Assembly (NCBI GenBank): GCA_016938175.1
Contig: JAFGVE010000040.1
Span: 1 to 53,309, forward strand
Direction: 5' to 3'
Origin: Campylobacterales bacterium
GTDB taxonomy: Bacteria; Campylobacterota; Campylobacteria; Campylobacterales; Sulfurimonadaceae
DNA: 53,309 nt
Shown here one piece after another: positions 27,526-36,453 of the stretch (position 1 is its first letter; every line of letters starts with the position of its first letter). The notes under the pieces are model-generated. The model did not search any database and was not told where the DNA came from. It worked only from the letters and a program-made list of their open reading frames with translations. A program made the position numbers and the translations under genes.

Positions 27526-27848
27526 TGCACATCAGCATTGAAGAGTTACGTTTTCATACCATTATTGGTATTTTAGACTTTGAGCGCGTAACACCGCAAG
27601 AAGTCATTCTCAATATAGAAATAGAGTACCACTTCGAAACTACTTTTATAGACTATGCAGAAGTTACTCAAATAAGTAAAGCATATATAATTGAAAAAAA
27701 ATTTCTTCTTATAGAGGATTTACTCTCAGCCCTCAGTGCAAAACTTAAAGAGAATTTTCCACTTATACAACAACTCTACATTAAAGTCACAAAACCCTCT
27801 ATAATGCCTGATTGCAGGGTAAGTGTTGCTGAAAGGTACAACTTCTAA
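27525..27848 (+). CDS. folB: Dihydroneopterin aldolase FolB
   Basis: FolB cleaves dihydroneopterin to the hydroxymethyl pterin that FolK uses. The 107-residue protein starts with ISIEELRFHTIIGILDFER, matching the aldolase family. The central segment EVTQISKAYIIEKKFLLIEDL carries the usual glutamate, and VTKPSIMPDCRVSVAE ends the fold. It is coupled to plsY by TAATG. From memory, folB-hsrA is a conserved pair in C. jejuni. Confidence is slightly reduced because the sequence is short and divergent. Confidence 0.85.
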   Translation: MHISIEELRFHTIIGILDFERVTPQEVILNIEIEYHFETTFIDYAEVTQISKAYIIEKKFLLIEDLLSALSAKLKENFPLIQQLYIKVTKPSIMPDCRVSVAERYNF

Positions 27849-27916
27849 TCTTAAGAAAAACTTCATTTTTTTTTAAAGAAAATTGAAAAAAACTTTAAAC
27901 TAACCTAAAATTATGG

Positions 27917-27922
27917 TATGAT
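27917..27922 (+). promoter_or_regulatory. -10 box for the HsrA-like regulator
   Basis: TATGAT in GGTATGATTCCG lies 34 bases before the ATG at 27956, with AGGAAA as ribosome binding site (27944-27949). The 107-base gap 27849-27955 is AT-rich, with a T9 tract that could end the folB transcript. Confidence 0.45.
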
Positions 27923-27955
27923 TCCGCCAAAATATTTATAAACAGGAAACAATGA

Positions 27956-28630
27956 ATGCGTATTCTAATTATAGAAGATGAGGTAACTCTAAACAAGATG
28001 CTTGCTGAGGGGCTAAAAGAGTTTGGTTACCAGAGTGATGTTGTTGAAACACTCAAAGACGGTGAATATTACTTAGATATTCGTAACTACGATTTAGTAC
28101 TAATGGACTGGATGCTTCCAGATGGAAACTCTGTTGATATCATTGGTGATATCAAATCAAATACACCTAAAACTGTAGTTGTTGTTCTCTCTGCAAGAGA
28201 CGATAATGAAAGTGAAGTTGAAGCACTTCGTGCTGGTGCTGATGATTACATCAGAAAACCTTTTGACTTTGATGTACTTGTTGCACGTATTGAAGCTCGT
28301 TTACGTTTTGGCGGTAGCAACATCATTGAAATCGAAGACCTAACGATTAATCCTGAAGAAGAAAAAATCACATATAAAGAGCAAGAGATTGAGCTTAAAG
28401 GAAAACCTTTTGAAGTTCTTACTCACCTTGCTCGTCACCGTGACCAAATTGTTTCAAAAGAACAACTTCTTGATGCTATCTGGGAAGAGCCAGAACTGGT
28501 AACTCCAAACGTAATTGAAGTTGCAATCAACCAAATTCGCCAAAAAATGGATAAACCGCTTGGTATTACAACGATTGAGACTGTACGTCGTCGTGGTTAT
28601 AGATTTTGTTTTCCTAAAGAAGTTAACTAA
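27956..28630 (+). CDS. hsrA: HsrA-type response regulator (HP1043 family) with intact receiver
   Basis: The 224-residue OmpR-type regulator has a C-terminal half nearly identical to the H. pylori essential regulator HsrA (HP1043) as I remember it: KPFEVLTHLARHRDQIVSKE, WEEPELVTPNVIEV and the ETVRRRGYRF end. Unlike HP1043, whose receiver lacks the phospho-acceptor, this one is canonical. It has acidic pocket E7-D8, D51 in MDWMLPDG, and lysine in RKPFD near residue 105. It may therefore respond to phosphorylation. H. pylori HsrA is linked to metabolic and oxidative control; the same field of action is likely but unproven. A sensor kinase gene follows after a hairpin. Confidence 0.9.
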   Translation: MRILIIEDEVTLNKMLAEGLKEFGYQSDVVETLKDGEYYLDIRNYDLVLMDWMLPDGNSVDIIGDIKSNTPKTVVVVLSARDDNESEVEALRAGADDYIRKPFDFDVLVARIEARLRFGGSNIIEIEDLTINPEEEKITYKEQEIELKGKPFEVLTHLARHRDQIVSKEQLLDAIWEEPELVTPNVIEVAINQIRQKMDKPLGITTIETVRRRGYRFCFPKEVN

Positions 28631-28645
28631 TACTTCTCTTCTTAC

Positions 28646-28679
28646 TGCTAGCTACTTGCTTTTATGCAAGTAACTAGCA
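28646..28679 (+). terminator. Strong hairpin between hsrA and the histidine kinase gene
   Basis: The arms 28646-28659 and 28666-28679 pair over 14 positions with a single C/A mismatch, around a 6-base loop. No uninterrupted T tract follows, though a T-rich stretch begins about 20 bases later. It probably ends or attenuates the hsrA transcript, since the kinase has its own -10 at 28719. Confidence 0.6.
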
Positions 28680-28718
28680 ATACAGCTTATTTATACCTCT
28701 TTTTTATCTGCACTTCGT

Positions 28719-28724
28719 TATAAT
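28719..28724 (+). promoter_or_regulatory. -10 box for the histidine kinase gene
   Basis: A perfect TATAAT lies 40 bases before the ATG of the kinase gene, downstream of the hsrA hairpin. It indicates that the kinase can be transcribed separately from hsrA. Confidence 0.5.
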
Positions 28725-28764
28725 CTCTCTCCAAACATGAACAAACCACTGAAAAGGTGTATAT

Positions 28765-30063
28765 ATGTTGACAAAGAGTATACGCAGAAGTTTTTTAATT
28801 CAACTCATCTTTGCATCAGCTTCACTCATTTTAATCTTTTCATCTGTGCTCTTCTTTTATATAGAGAAATCAATTTACGATGAAAAGCAAGAGGAACTTA
28901 TTACCTATGCAAAAAATATTGTTGAAAATAAGTTTGTTTTTCATATAGATGAGACAATCTCAGATAACTTCTTCTCTTTAGATGTCGAGATTATTACCCT
29001 CAAAAAGCCAAACTCCCAAATTAGTGCTTATGAGAGTACAAAAGAGAAACGTAATTACTTAACACTGGTATATCCTTTTGACGAGAGTAACGGTACATAT
29101 CTTAAACTTACAAAAGATATAACACCCACAACACAACTACTCAAAAAAATTCTAAACTATATTTTTATTATAAATATAGCAGGTTTTTTACTTGTAATTT
29201 TATATGCCGTTACACTCTCAAAAACCCTGGTTGCACCTATTAAAACCCTAAGTGCAAGACTTTCAAACATGAATGAACATCTTATGAAACCAATTCGTGT
29301 CGAGACACTTCCAAAAGAGTTTGAGCCGCTTGGAATTACCATTAACCATCTCATCTCTAGAATTCAAAACTTTGTGAAATACCAAAAAGAACTTTTTATC
29401 GGAACTGCACATGAACTTAAAACTCCGCTCGCAGTTATAAAACTCAAAAATCAAGTAACGCTCATCAAAAAACGCTCTCCTGAAGAATACATAGATGCTC
29501 TTAACGTTACAAATAAAACAATTGATGAGATGAATATTATTGTCTCCAATATCTTAAATATAGGGCGTCAAGAGGGTGCACAACTTGATAAACCGGTAGA
29601 AGTAGACATCATTGCAATACTAAGACAAAAAGCAGATGATTTTCAGCTATTAGCCGAAAATGAAGGGAAAAAACTCAATATACACTTTGAACCAAATGGT
29701 TTTATGGCGACGCTCCAAGTAAGTCTGCTAAATCAGATAATCCAAAACTTTTTACAAAATGCACTTAAGTTTACTCCCGCAAATAAATCTGTAACACTCA
29801 AAAGTTCACAAGATGATGTAGGACTTCTAATTGAAGTTATCGATGAAGGGTGTGGAATTGATGAGAGTGTCGATTTATTTGCACCATTTAAACGTCAGGG
29901 AAATAAGTCTGGAGTTGGTCTAGGACTTTTCTTGGCTAAAAGCGCTGCAGACGCATTGGGTGCAAAAATAAAAATAAGCAATAGAAGTGATGGAGTCGAA
30001 GGAACGGTTGCATCCCTGCAACTCAATTCTAAACTTTCCTGCATCTTACCAATGAAAAAGTAA
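28765..30063 (+). CDS. Membrane sensor histidine kinase, putative HsrA partner
   Basis: The 432-residue kinase has two transmembrane helices (about 9-30 and 133-153) framing a roughly 100-residue periplasmic sensor region. A HAMP-like linker (about 155-205) is followed by a HisKA domain with the phospho-histidine H216 in TAHELKTPLA. The HATPase domain shows NFLQNALKFTP, DEGCGID and VGLGLFLAK. All catalytic boxes are complete. No comparable kinase sits at the equivalent place in C. jejuni as I recall. Position suggests pairing with the adjacent HsrA-like regulator, but a hairpin and a separate promoter lie between them, so this is inference. Confidence 0.88.
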   Translation: MLTKSIRRSFLIQLIFASASLILIFSSVLFFYIEKSIYDEKQEELITYAKNIVENKFVFHIDETISDNFFSLDVEIITLKKPNSQISAYESTKEKRNYLTLVYPFDESNGTYLKLTKDITPTTQLLKKILNYIFIINIAGFLLVILYAVTLSKTLVAPIKTLSARLSNMNEHLMKPIRVETLPKEFEPLGITINHLISRIQNFVKYQKELFIGTAHELKTPLAVIKLKNQVTLIKKRSPEEYIDALNVTNKTIDEMNIIVSNILNIGRQEGAQLDKPVEVDIIAILRQKADDFQLLAENEGKKLNIHFEPNGFMATLQVSLLNQIIQNFLQNALKFTPANKSVTLKSSQDDVGLLIEVIDEGCGIDESVDLFAPFKRQGNKSGVGLGLFLAKSAADALGAKIKISNRSDGVEGTVASLQLNSKLSCILPMKK

Positions 30064-30141
30064 ATTTCAAATATAATAAAGCTTAGATTTGTTATAAATC
30101 GAACACTTAAATATAGACTATAACAAATAAGGTTTTTGAAT

Positions 30142-30393
30142 ATGGCTTTAATTATTAATGACGAGTGTATCGCGTGTGACGCATGCCGTGAAGAGTGTCC
30201 AACTATAGCGATTGAAGAGGGAGACCCAATCTATTACATAGATCCAGATCGCTGTACAGAATGTGTTGGCGTATATGATGAGCCTGCTTGTATTTCCGTC
30301 TGTCCTGTTGACTGTATTGTTCCAGATAAAGACAATGTTGAATCTATTGCAGAACTACAGTTTAAAGCAAAACAATTAGAGATGGAAGAGTAA
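30142..30393 (+). CDS. fdxB: Alvin-type 2[4Fe-4S] ferredoxin
   Basis: The 83-residue electron carrier has cluster motif CIACDACREECP at the N-terminus. The second motif CTECVGVYDEPACISVCPVDC has eight residues between its second and third cysteines, plus a C-terminal helical extension (about 65-83). That is the Allochromatium-type ferredoxin pattern. I use the ATG at 30142 with AAGG nine bases upstream; a TTG two codons earlier is less likely. It is followed after three bases by ppx/gppA, as I recall from C. jejuni (Cj0354c-Cj0353c). Candidate -10 boxes lie at 30072-30077 and 30093-30098. Confidence 0.92.
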   Translation: MALIINDECIACDACREECPTIAIEEGDPIYYIDPDRCTECVGVYDEPACISVCPVDCIVPDKDNVESIAELQFKAKQLEMEE

Positions 30394-30396
30394 GTT

Positions 30397-31863
30397 TTGG
30401 CCAAACGGGTCGCCGTCATAGATATAGGTTCTAACTCGGTTAGAATGGTCATCTATGAAAAGACCTCGCGTTTTGCTTTTCACCTTCTCCATGAAGAGAA
30501 AAGCAAAGTGCGAATTTCAGAAAATGCTTATAAACATCAAGGAGCTTTACAAGAAGTTCCTATGCAACGTACCTTTGACGCGCTCAAAGATTTTCTACAG
30601 ATAAGCAATTCATTCAAAGCAACAAAAACTCTCTGTGTTGCAACATCAGCCCTTCGTGACGCTCCAAATAAAGCTCTTTTTCTACAGAAAGTTAAAGAGA
30701 AACTCAAACTCAATATAAGAGTTATTACTGGCGAGAAAGAGGCATATTATGGTGCCATAGCCTGTGCAAATCTGCTTCCTGAGCAAACTAAAGCGCTGAG
30801 TGTAGATATAGGTGGAGGCTCAACAGAGTTTGCATATATAGACAATAAAAATGTTTCACACACAATCTCACTCAACCTCGGAACAGTTCGTTTAAAAGAA
30901 CTTTTTTTTGACACAAATGATATAGATGGAGCAAAAGAGTATATTGATAGAGAACTTGCAAATCTTCCAGAACTTGACATAGAGACACTTATAGGAATTG
31001 GAGGCACATTTCGTGCAATTTCAAATGCCATTATGAAAAACAGTTCATATCCGCTCAACAAGCTTCACGGATACCGTTACTCGATAGATACTTTTAAAAA
31101 TTTCATCAACACCATATTAAGTGCAGATGATGATGTTTTAAAAAGTATCGGTATAAAAAGTAATAGATTTGATGTCATTAAACCCGGCACACTTATTCTC
31201 AAACGTCTTATTAAAAAACTAAACATTCAAAATATTGTTACGAGTGGTGTTGGTGTACGTGAAGGGGTTTATCTTAGTGATCTTTTACGTAATTCAAAAG
31301 ACAAGTTTCCACATAACTACAATACCTCTGTAGCCTATTTAATTGACTCGCATATTCCGCAAAAGCAATACGCAAATCAACTCAGTAATCTGAGTAAAAA
31401 ACTTTTTGATCTTACACAAGAGTACCTTGGAATCCAAAAGTGTTACCGCTATGAACTTGCTTTGGCTGCAAAACTCTATCCAAGCGGAAGTAATGTACAT
31501 TTTTACTCAAAAAACAAGCACACATACTATCTTATTCAAAGTGCTTTAGAGTATGGATTTACACATGAGAGTATCACACTAATAGCAACACTTACAAAAT
31601 ATGCAAAAAGTAAACTACCTGCAGAGTCACATCTACAAAAGTATGCAGAGCTACTTCCTGATGCCCAAACAACTAATGCACTGAGCTATCTTCTTTCACT
31701 CTCGCTTGCTCTTTTAAGCCATAGACCATTAAAAGTAGACTTTTCTTTATCTTTTGAAAATGAGACTCTCTATATTACTACAAATGAGTCTCTCTATATT
31801 ACGAAAGACGCTATAGAAAAACTGGAGTGTAACAGAGCTTTTAAAGTTATTTTTAACTCTTAA
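30397..31863 (+). CDS. ppx: Ppx/GppA family phosphatase (exopolyphosphatase or pppGpp phosphohydrolase)
   Basis: The 488-residue protein has the actin-like phosphatase core: DIGSNSVRMVIYE at residues 9-21, SVDIGGGSTEFAY near residue 138, and IGIGGTFRAI near 205. A helical C-terminal half (about 310-488) matches the HD-like domain of long Ppx proteins. The start is TTG at 30397, three bases after the ferredoxin stop. It may degrade polyphosphate or convert pppGpp to ppGpp; sequence alone cannot separate these. Its TAA overlaps the bamA TAA on the other strand. Confidence 0.85.
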   Translation: MAKRVAVIDIGSNSVRMVIYEKTSRFAFHLLHEEKSKVRISENAYKHQGALQEVPMQRTFDALKDFLQISNSFKATKTLCVATSALRDAPNKALFLQKVKEKLKLNIRVITGEKEAYYGAIACANLLPEQTKALSVDIGGGSTEFAYIDNKNVSHTISLNLGTVRLKELFFDTNDIDGAKEYIDRELANLPELDIETLIGIGGTFRAISNAIMKNSSYPLNKLHGYRYSIDTFKNFINTILSADDDVLKSIGIKSNRFDVIKPGTLILKRLIKKLNIQNIVTSGVGVREGVYLSDLLRNSKDKFPHNYNTSVAYLIDSHIPQKQYANQLSNLSKKLFDLTQEYLGIQKCYRYELALAAKLYPSGSNVHFYSKNKHTYYLIQSALEYGFTHESITLIATLTKYAKSKLPAESHLQKYAELLPDAQTTNALSYLLSLSLALLSHRPLKVDFSLSFENETLYITTNESLYITKDAIEKLECNRAFKVIFNS

Positions 31864-34100
31864 AATCTCTGTCCCATAGTAAATTCGAAACTTGATGGCT
31901 TGTCTCCAGGCTGTTGGTTAAGAGGATTTGCAAACATTAACTGAATCGGTCCAACTGGCGAAAACCACTCTAGTCCTGCACCATAACCACCACGAGATAT
32001 TTCATTTATAGAATCATCTCCAATAAATCCCCAATCCACAAAAGTCACAAGACGCATTTTTGCTTTAGGAACAAGTGGAAAACTTACCTCTAATGAGTTT
32101 GAAAATGTTCTTTTACCACCTATTCTTCGTATCCCATCAACAGCAGTTGCATCATCTATTGTAGGTGAAAGTGAGTAAGACTCATACCCTCTTACACTCC
32201 CTATACCACCCATATAAAACTTCTCTGCGAGAGGAATATATCCATTATCAATCACTACGTTTAGTCTTGATTTATAGCGGAAAATAGCGTCAAAACCTAT
32301 CCACTCTTCTAAGCCTGCATATTTGTTAAAAGTTGAACGAGATTTAAGATAGTTTGCATCTGCACCAATCCCTGTCTTCTCAAAGCTTTGCGAGAGAGTA
32401 AAACCTGTTCTAGGAAGATAATAATCATCTGTATTATCCCAGCTCGCACTTACAGTAATACCACTCTTTGTGTAGTCTTGAAAATAGAATGTATCAAGAG
32501 TAGTATTTTCATCAAGTTGGCTAAAATCATAAGAGTTACTTGAGTATCCGTATCCCATATAACCTGTAATATGACGTGAAAATCTATGTCCTACGCCTAC
32601 TGAAACTCCATCTGTAAATACCGAATAATCATTATAATCATAGGCTGAGTGAAAAATAGAGAAGTTGCCACTGAAATCGCTATCATTAAGACGAGGATTT
32701 GAGATGTTAAAAGAGTAGTTTTGTGTCGTTTGTGACTTTTCAGCCTTTACACCAACATTAATTCCAGAACCAAAAACGTTTCTATCATTAACACCGATAC
32801 TAAGGAGTATCCCTCCATAAGAACCATATCCACCACCGAGCTGAATGTTTCCAGTAGGTGCCTCTTTTACCTTAACTATTAAATCCATAGTCTGATTATT
32901 GATACGTTTCTCTTCAATTGTATTCCCATCAAAAAATCCTAAACGTCCCAAAGCTGAACGTGAATCACTTAAGTCGGTCAGAGAGTACATATCACCAGGA
33001 CCAAGGTAAAGTTCACGACGAATAATTCTGTCAAGAGTTCTTGTGTTACCAGAGATTAAAACATTTCTCACGCGAACTTTGTCTCCCGGTGTCACTTTAA
33101 AAACAACCTCAACAGTATGTTCCTCTTTATTTTTTCTCAAATCAGGAACAACTTGAACATAGGCATAACTTAAGTCAGCAATGAGCGTTTTAATTTTTTC
33201 AGAATCCTCACGAAAAGTTTTAATGTTAAATGTATCACCTACCGTAAGCGAAATTTTTTCTTGTATTTTTGCATCTTCAATAACATGCTTCGTCTGTAAA
33301 ACACTTACTTTACTGATAGTATACGGCTCACCCTCTTCTATCTGATAACTCATGTCTGCTGTATAATGGTCAAAATTTACACGTACAAAAGGCTCATTCA
33401 CCTTTGCGTCTAAATAACCATTTTGCATATAAAAGTCACGTATACGGAGATTGTCATACTCTAAGTCTTTTAAAGACATTTTACCGTCGTTACGTCCCCA
33501 AAACCAACCCATGAATTGGTGCTCTTTATTTGCTATAACATCATTAAAATCATCACTATCAAGGCCATAAACGCCACTATACTGAAGCTTTTGGATAATA
33601 ATCTCTTCACCCTCATTTACAACGAAAGTGACTTTAATACTTCCATTTTCCAAATACTCTTTTTCTATCTCAACTACAGAATCAATTTTTCCCTCTTGAG
33701 AGATAGCTTCAATGATTCTTTTTTTCGCAGCTTCAAGCTTTTTTTCATCATAAAGCGTCCCTTTTTTTATCTGAACAACATTGCTTTTCACTTCATCATC
33801 ATTCTCTTTCCAGCCTTTTAGCTCTACTTTAGAGATAATAGCCTTCTCTTTGAAAAAGAATTTGAGTTCACCCTCTGTAAATTCTGCCCAGATATCGTTA
33901 AAGTATCCTTGAGCAAAGTACTTCTTGATTGCCTCATCGACCTTGGACTTTTCAAGTTCATCTCCTACATCAAATGAGAGCATTCTAAGGGCAACAGGTT
34001 CAGAAATTTGTACCATTCCTTCATATTTAATTGATTTAATTGTCTCGGCAAATAGTGATGTAGAAAAGAGAAATAGCAGAAAAAATAAAAAAAGTCTCAT
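31860..34100 (-). CDS. bamA: Outer membrane protein assembly factor BamA
   Basis: BamA inserts beta-barrel proteins into the outer membrane. The 746-residue protein has a signal peptide (cleavage after A18, ending SLFA) and five POTRA-type repeats (about 20-350). A C-terminal barrel of about 380 residues ends in the aromatic GQRF that Omp85 proteins use. The conserved VRGYE loop (GSVRGYESYSLSP) is present near residue 640. The gene is transcribed alone, with a -10-like CATAAT about 40 bases upstream. From memory, bamA next to tyrA is the C. jejuni order (Cj0129c-Cj0130). Confidence 0.95.
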   Translation of the reverse strand: MRLFLFFLLFLFSTSLFAETIKSIKYEGMVQISEPVALRMLSFDVGDELEKSKVDEAIKKYFAQGYFNDIWAEFTEGELKFFFKEKAIISKVELKGWKENDDEVKSNVVQIKKGTLYDEKKLEAAKKRIIEAISQEGKIDSVVEIEKEYLENGSIKVTFVVNEGEEIIIQKLQYSGVYGLDSDDFNDVIANKEHQFMGWFWGRNDGKMSLKDLEYDNLRIRDFYMQNGYLDAKVNEPFVRVNFDHYTADMSYQIEEGEPYTISKVSVLQTKHVIEDAKIQEKISLTVGDTFNIKTFREDSEKIKTLIADLSYAYVQVVPDLRKNKEEHTVEVVFKVTPGDKVRVRNVLISGNTRTLDRIIRRELYLGPGDMYSLTDLSDSRSALGRLGFFDGNTIEEKRINNQTMDLIVKVKEAPTGNIQLGGGYGSYGGILLSIGVNDRNVFGSGINVGVKAEKSQTTQNYSFNISNPRLNDSDFSGNFSIFHSAYDYNDYSVFTDGVSVGVGHRFSRHITGYMGYGYSSNSYDFSQLDENTTLDTFYFQDYTKSGITVSASWDNTDDYYLPRTGFTLSQSFEKTGIGADANYLKSRSTFNKYAGLEEWIGFDAIFRYKSRLNVVIDNGYIPLAEKFYMGGIGSVRGYESYSLSPTIDDATAVDGIRRIGGKRTFSNSLEVSFPLVPKAKMRLVTFVDWGFIGDDSINEISRGGYGAGLEWFSPVGPIQLMFANPLNQQPGDKPSSFEFTMGQRF

Positions 34101-34165
34101 TAAGGTTCCAAAATTAAAATAGAAGAGATTTTACCCATTATGAGGTTAATCCTGAGTAAATTTTG

Positions 34166-34171
34166 TATAAT
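34166..34171 (+). promoter_or_regulatory. Extended -10 box for tyrA
   Basis: TGTATAAT lies 27 bases before the tyrA ATG (34199), in the 98-base divergent gap with bamA. Confidence 0.5.
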
Positions 34172-34198
34172 TTCATAAACAAACTAAAAGATTAAAAT

Positions 34199-35029
34199 AT
34201 GAATATTGCTATTATTGGACTAGGACTCATGGGTGGCTCCATTGCACTGAGTCTAAAAAAACAAAATTATGTCAAAAAAATTTTTGGCTATGACCATAAC
34301 AAAGAGCATGAAAAAACAGCTCTGTCACTTGGACTTGTAGATACTATTGCTAGTTTTGAAGAGATTAAAAAATGTGATGTTATCTTTCTTGCTATACCGG
34401 TTGATGGACTCATTGCAGTCCTGCAAACTTTAGTTGATGTCGATGAAGCAACAACAATTATAGACCTAGGAAGTACCAAAGCAAAAATTGTTGCTAGCAT
34501 CCCCTCAGCTATACGTGCAAACTTTGTAGCAGCACACCCAATGACTGGAACAGAAAACTTTGGTCCTACTGCTGCAGTAGAAGGCTTATACGAAGAGAAA
34601 GTAGTGGTACTTTGTAACCTTGAAGAGAGTGGCGCACATCAGCAAGATATTGCAAAAAAGATTTTTAAATCACTCAATATGAAGCTCACTTATATGGATG
34701 CGAAAGAGCATGACAGACATGCTGCATTTATCTCTCATATGCCACATGCTGTCTCCTACTCTATTGCCAATGCAGTTATGAAACAAGAAGATAAACACTC
34801 TATTTTAGCACTCGCTGCCGGTGGATATCGTTCAATGAGTCGTCTTGCAAAGAGTTCACCAAATATGTGGGAAGACATCTTTCGTCAAAACAAAGAAAAT
34901 TTGCTTGAAGCTATAACAATCTTTGAAGAGGAACTCTCACAACTTAAAAAAGCTATAACAGAGAGTGACTGGGAGCGTGTTCACAAAGAGATGAGTGATG
35001 GAAACAAACTCCACGATATACTAGACTAA
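34199..35029 (+). CDS. tyrA: Prephenate dehydrogenase TyrA
   Basis: TyrA oxidises prephenate in tyrosine synthesis. The 276-residue protein starts with the NAD(P)-binding GLGLMGGS (residues 7-14). It has the family signature AAHPMTGTENFGP near residue 110, carries the catalytic histidine in AFISHMPH, and ends in the helical dimer domain including GGYRSMSRLAKSSP. No ACT domain follows. It is convergent with batD, the two stops overlapping at 35026-35029. Confidence 0.94.
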   Translation: MNIAIIGLGLMGGSIALSLKKQNYVKKIFGYDHNKEHEKTALSLGLVDTIASFEEIKKCDVIFLAIPVDGLIAVLQTLVDVDEATTIIDLGSTKAKIVASIPSAIRANFVAAHPMTGTENFGPTAAVEGLYEEKVVVLCNLEESGAHQQDIAKKIFKSLNMKLTYMDAKEHDRHAAFISHMPHAVSYSIANAVMKQEDKHSILALAAGGYRSMSRLAKSSPNMWEDIFRQNKENLLEAITIFEEELSQLKKAITESDWERVHKEMSDGNKLHDILD

Positions 35030-36453
35030 GAGATGTTATAACGAGAGAGAACCTCTTTTAAAAGCTTTTTATCTAGGCTCTCTTTTTGCGTTGAATAGCT
35101 ATTTTTTTCGAGAATATTCATGATGTTTTTTACATCTTTATCTTCTTGAAAAGGTAAGAGCTTCATAAAAAGTAGCTTTTCATCTTTTATGTTTACAACA
35201 TTCTGTTTTTTTGAAAATGAGATTGATTTTAGAAGCATCAGTATAATTCCACTCACAAGACCAATAAAATATACAACTATCAGCCAAAGCGGATCATTTG
35301 TAGATAAAGTACTCGATTCTTCTTTAAGAGGTGCTGGAGTATTTACTTGCTCACGCTCTATTTTCAGCTCTTTTTTGACTCCGCTACCTTTTACGTTTAT
35401 GGGAATTGGCTCAGTTACAATCTTTTGAACTTTCTGCGTTTTTGTATTAAAAAAGACAAGCTCAAAAGAGGGTATTGTAAAGTTACTGTCTGAGACAAAA
35501 GCAAGTTTTTGGGTCAGTTTATTTCCACTTATGGCCATCTTCTCATCAAATACATTTACATTTGCAATATAGGGTTTAAAACTTTTAATATCTTCTAAAT
35601 TTCCTATACCTTTGACCACTACGTTTACATTGAGTGCTTCATTGGGGTTTATCTCTTTTTTTGTAAGCTCTGTACTTATAGTAAAGTTACCAATCAATGA
35701 AGCCCCATTTGGTATAGGTTCAACTTTGAGTGTTGGTGTATTTGAGTAGTAAGTTCTCCATTTGACCTGAGGAGCAAAAGTTCCCCAGCCATTCACTCCA
35801 GAAACCCTTGTAGCAATTTTCAACTGTGCGGGTTCAATACTAAGATTACCCTCTCGCTGTGCTGCAAGCGTATATGTAAAAGTAGTTACTATATTTTCAT
35901 CACCCTCAACACGTTTTGGCTGCGTCTGTGACTTTAACCAAAAGCCGTTAAAATCAGGTGCTATAAACTTGCTATCTGCTGCTTGAGCACGTAAACTCTG
36001 TGTAAGTGTCAACTCTAGCTCAAAAGGTTCTCCTACATAAACAGTAGGCTTCGATGTTTTAAGAGATAAAACAAAAGGTGCACTTTTATCCTGAGCAGGC
36101 TCTTTTACAATAACTTTGATAGCATTTGATAATTCTTGCTTGCCATCTATTTGCACTTCAACAGGAGCTATTTCACACGATTTAAAAGGTGTAAACTCAT
36201 AACTCAGTGTGTACGTTCTGGCGTAACTTCCATTAATACTCTCAATACTTGTTTGAGATCCTGTAGAAATAATATCATTTCCACATATATCACTTAATGC
36301 AGGTTTTATAATGTCGTTTCCACTCATTGTGAGTTTAAAAATGGCACTCTCTCCTTTGTAAACTACACGAGGCTCCAAAGTCGCTTTTACCGATGCAAAT
36401 AAAGTCAATTGTACAAAGAGTAGTATAAAAAATATTTTACCAAGGTTTTTCAT
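35026..36453 (-). CDS. batD: BatD-family protein (first copy)
   Basis: BatD-type proteins are envelope proteins of the MoxR/Bat aerotolerance-type system, with a large periplasmic part and one C-terminal helix. I start it at the ATG 36453, which has AGGAG seven bases upstream; the frame could extend to 36486. That gives 475 residues: a signal peptide (about 1-20), several Ig-like beta domains (about 22-385) and a transmembrane helix (about 405-425). A cytoplasmic tail of about 50 residues follows. It is the last gene of the Bat block and overlaps the preceding vWA-TPR gene by 17 bases. A second, shorter BatD-like gene lies at 43549. Confidence 0.82.
   Translation of the reverse strand: MKNLGKIFFILLFVQLTLFASVKATLEPRVVYKGESAIFKLTMSGNDIIKPALSDICGNDIISTGSQTSIESINGSYARTYTLSYEFTPFKSCEIAPVEVQIDGKQELSNAIKVIVKEPAQDKSAPFVLSLKTSKPTVYVGEPFELELTLTQSLRAQAADSKFIAPDFNGFWLKSQTQPKRVEGDENIVTTFTYTLAAQREGNLSIEPAQLKIATRVSGVNGWGTFAPQVKWRTYYSNTPTLKVEPIPNGASLIGNFTISTELTKKEINPNEALNVNVVVKGIGNLEDIKSFKPYIANVNVFDEKMAISGNKLTQKLAFVSDSNFTIPSFELVFFNTKTQKVQKIVTEPIPINVKGSGVKKELKIEREQVNTPAPLKEESSTLSTNDPLWLIVVYFIGLVSGIILMLLKSISFSKKQNVVNIKDEKLLFMKLLPFQEDKDVKNIMNILEKNSYSTQKESLDKKLLKEVLSRYNIS

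Noticed and set aside
29157..29454. Two minus-strand frames inside the histidine kinase gene
   Set aside because: They overlap fully with well-supported kinase motifs, lack ribosome binding sites and resemble nothing.
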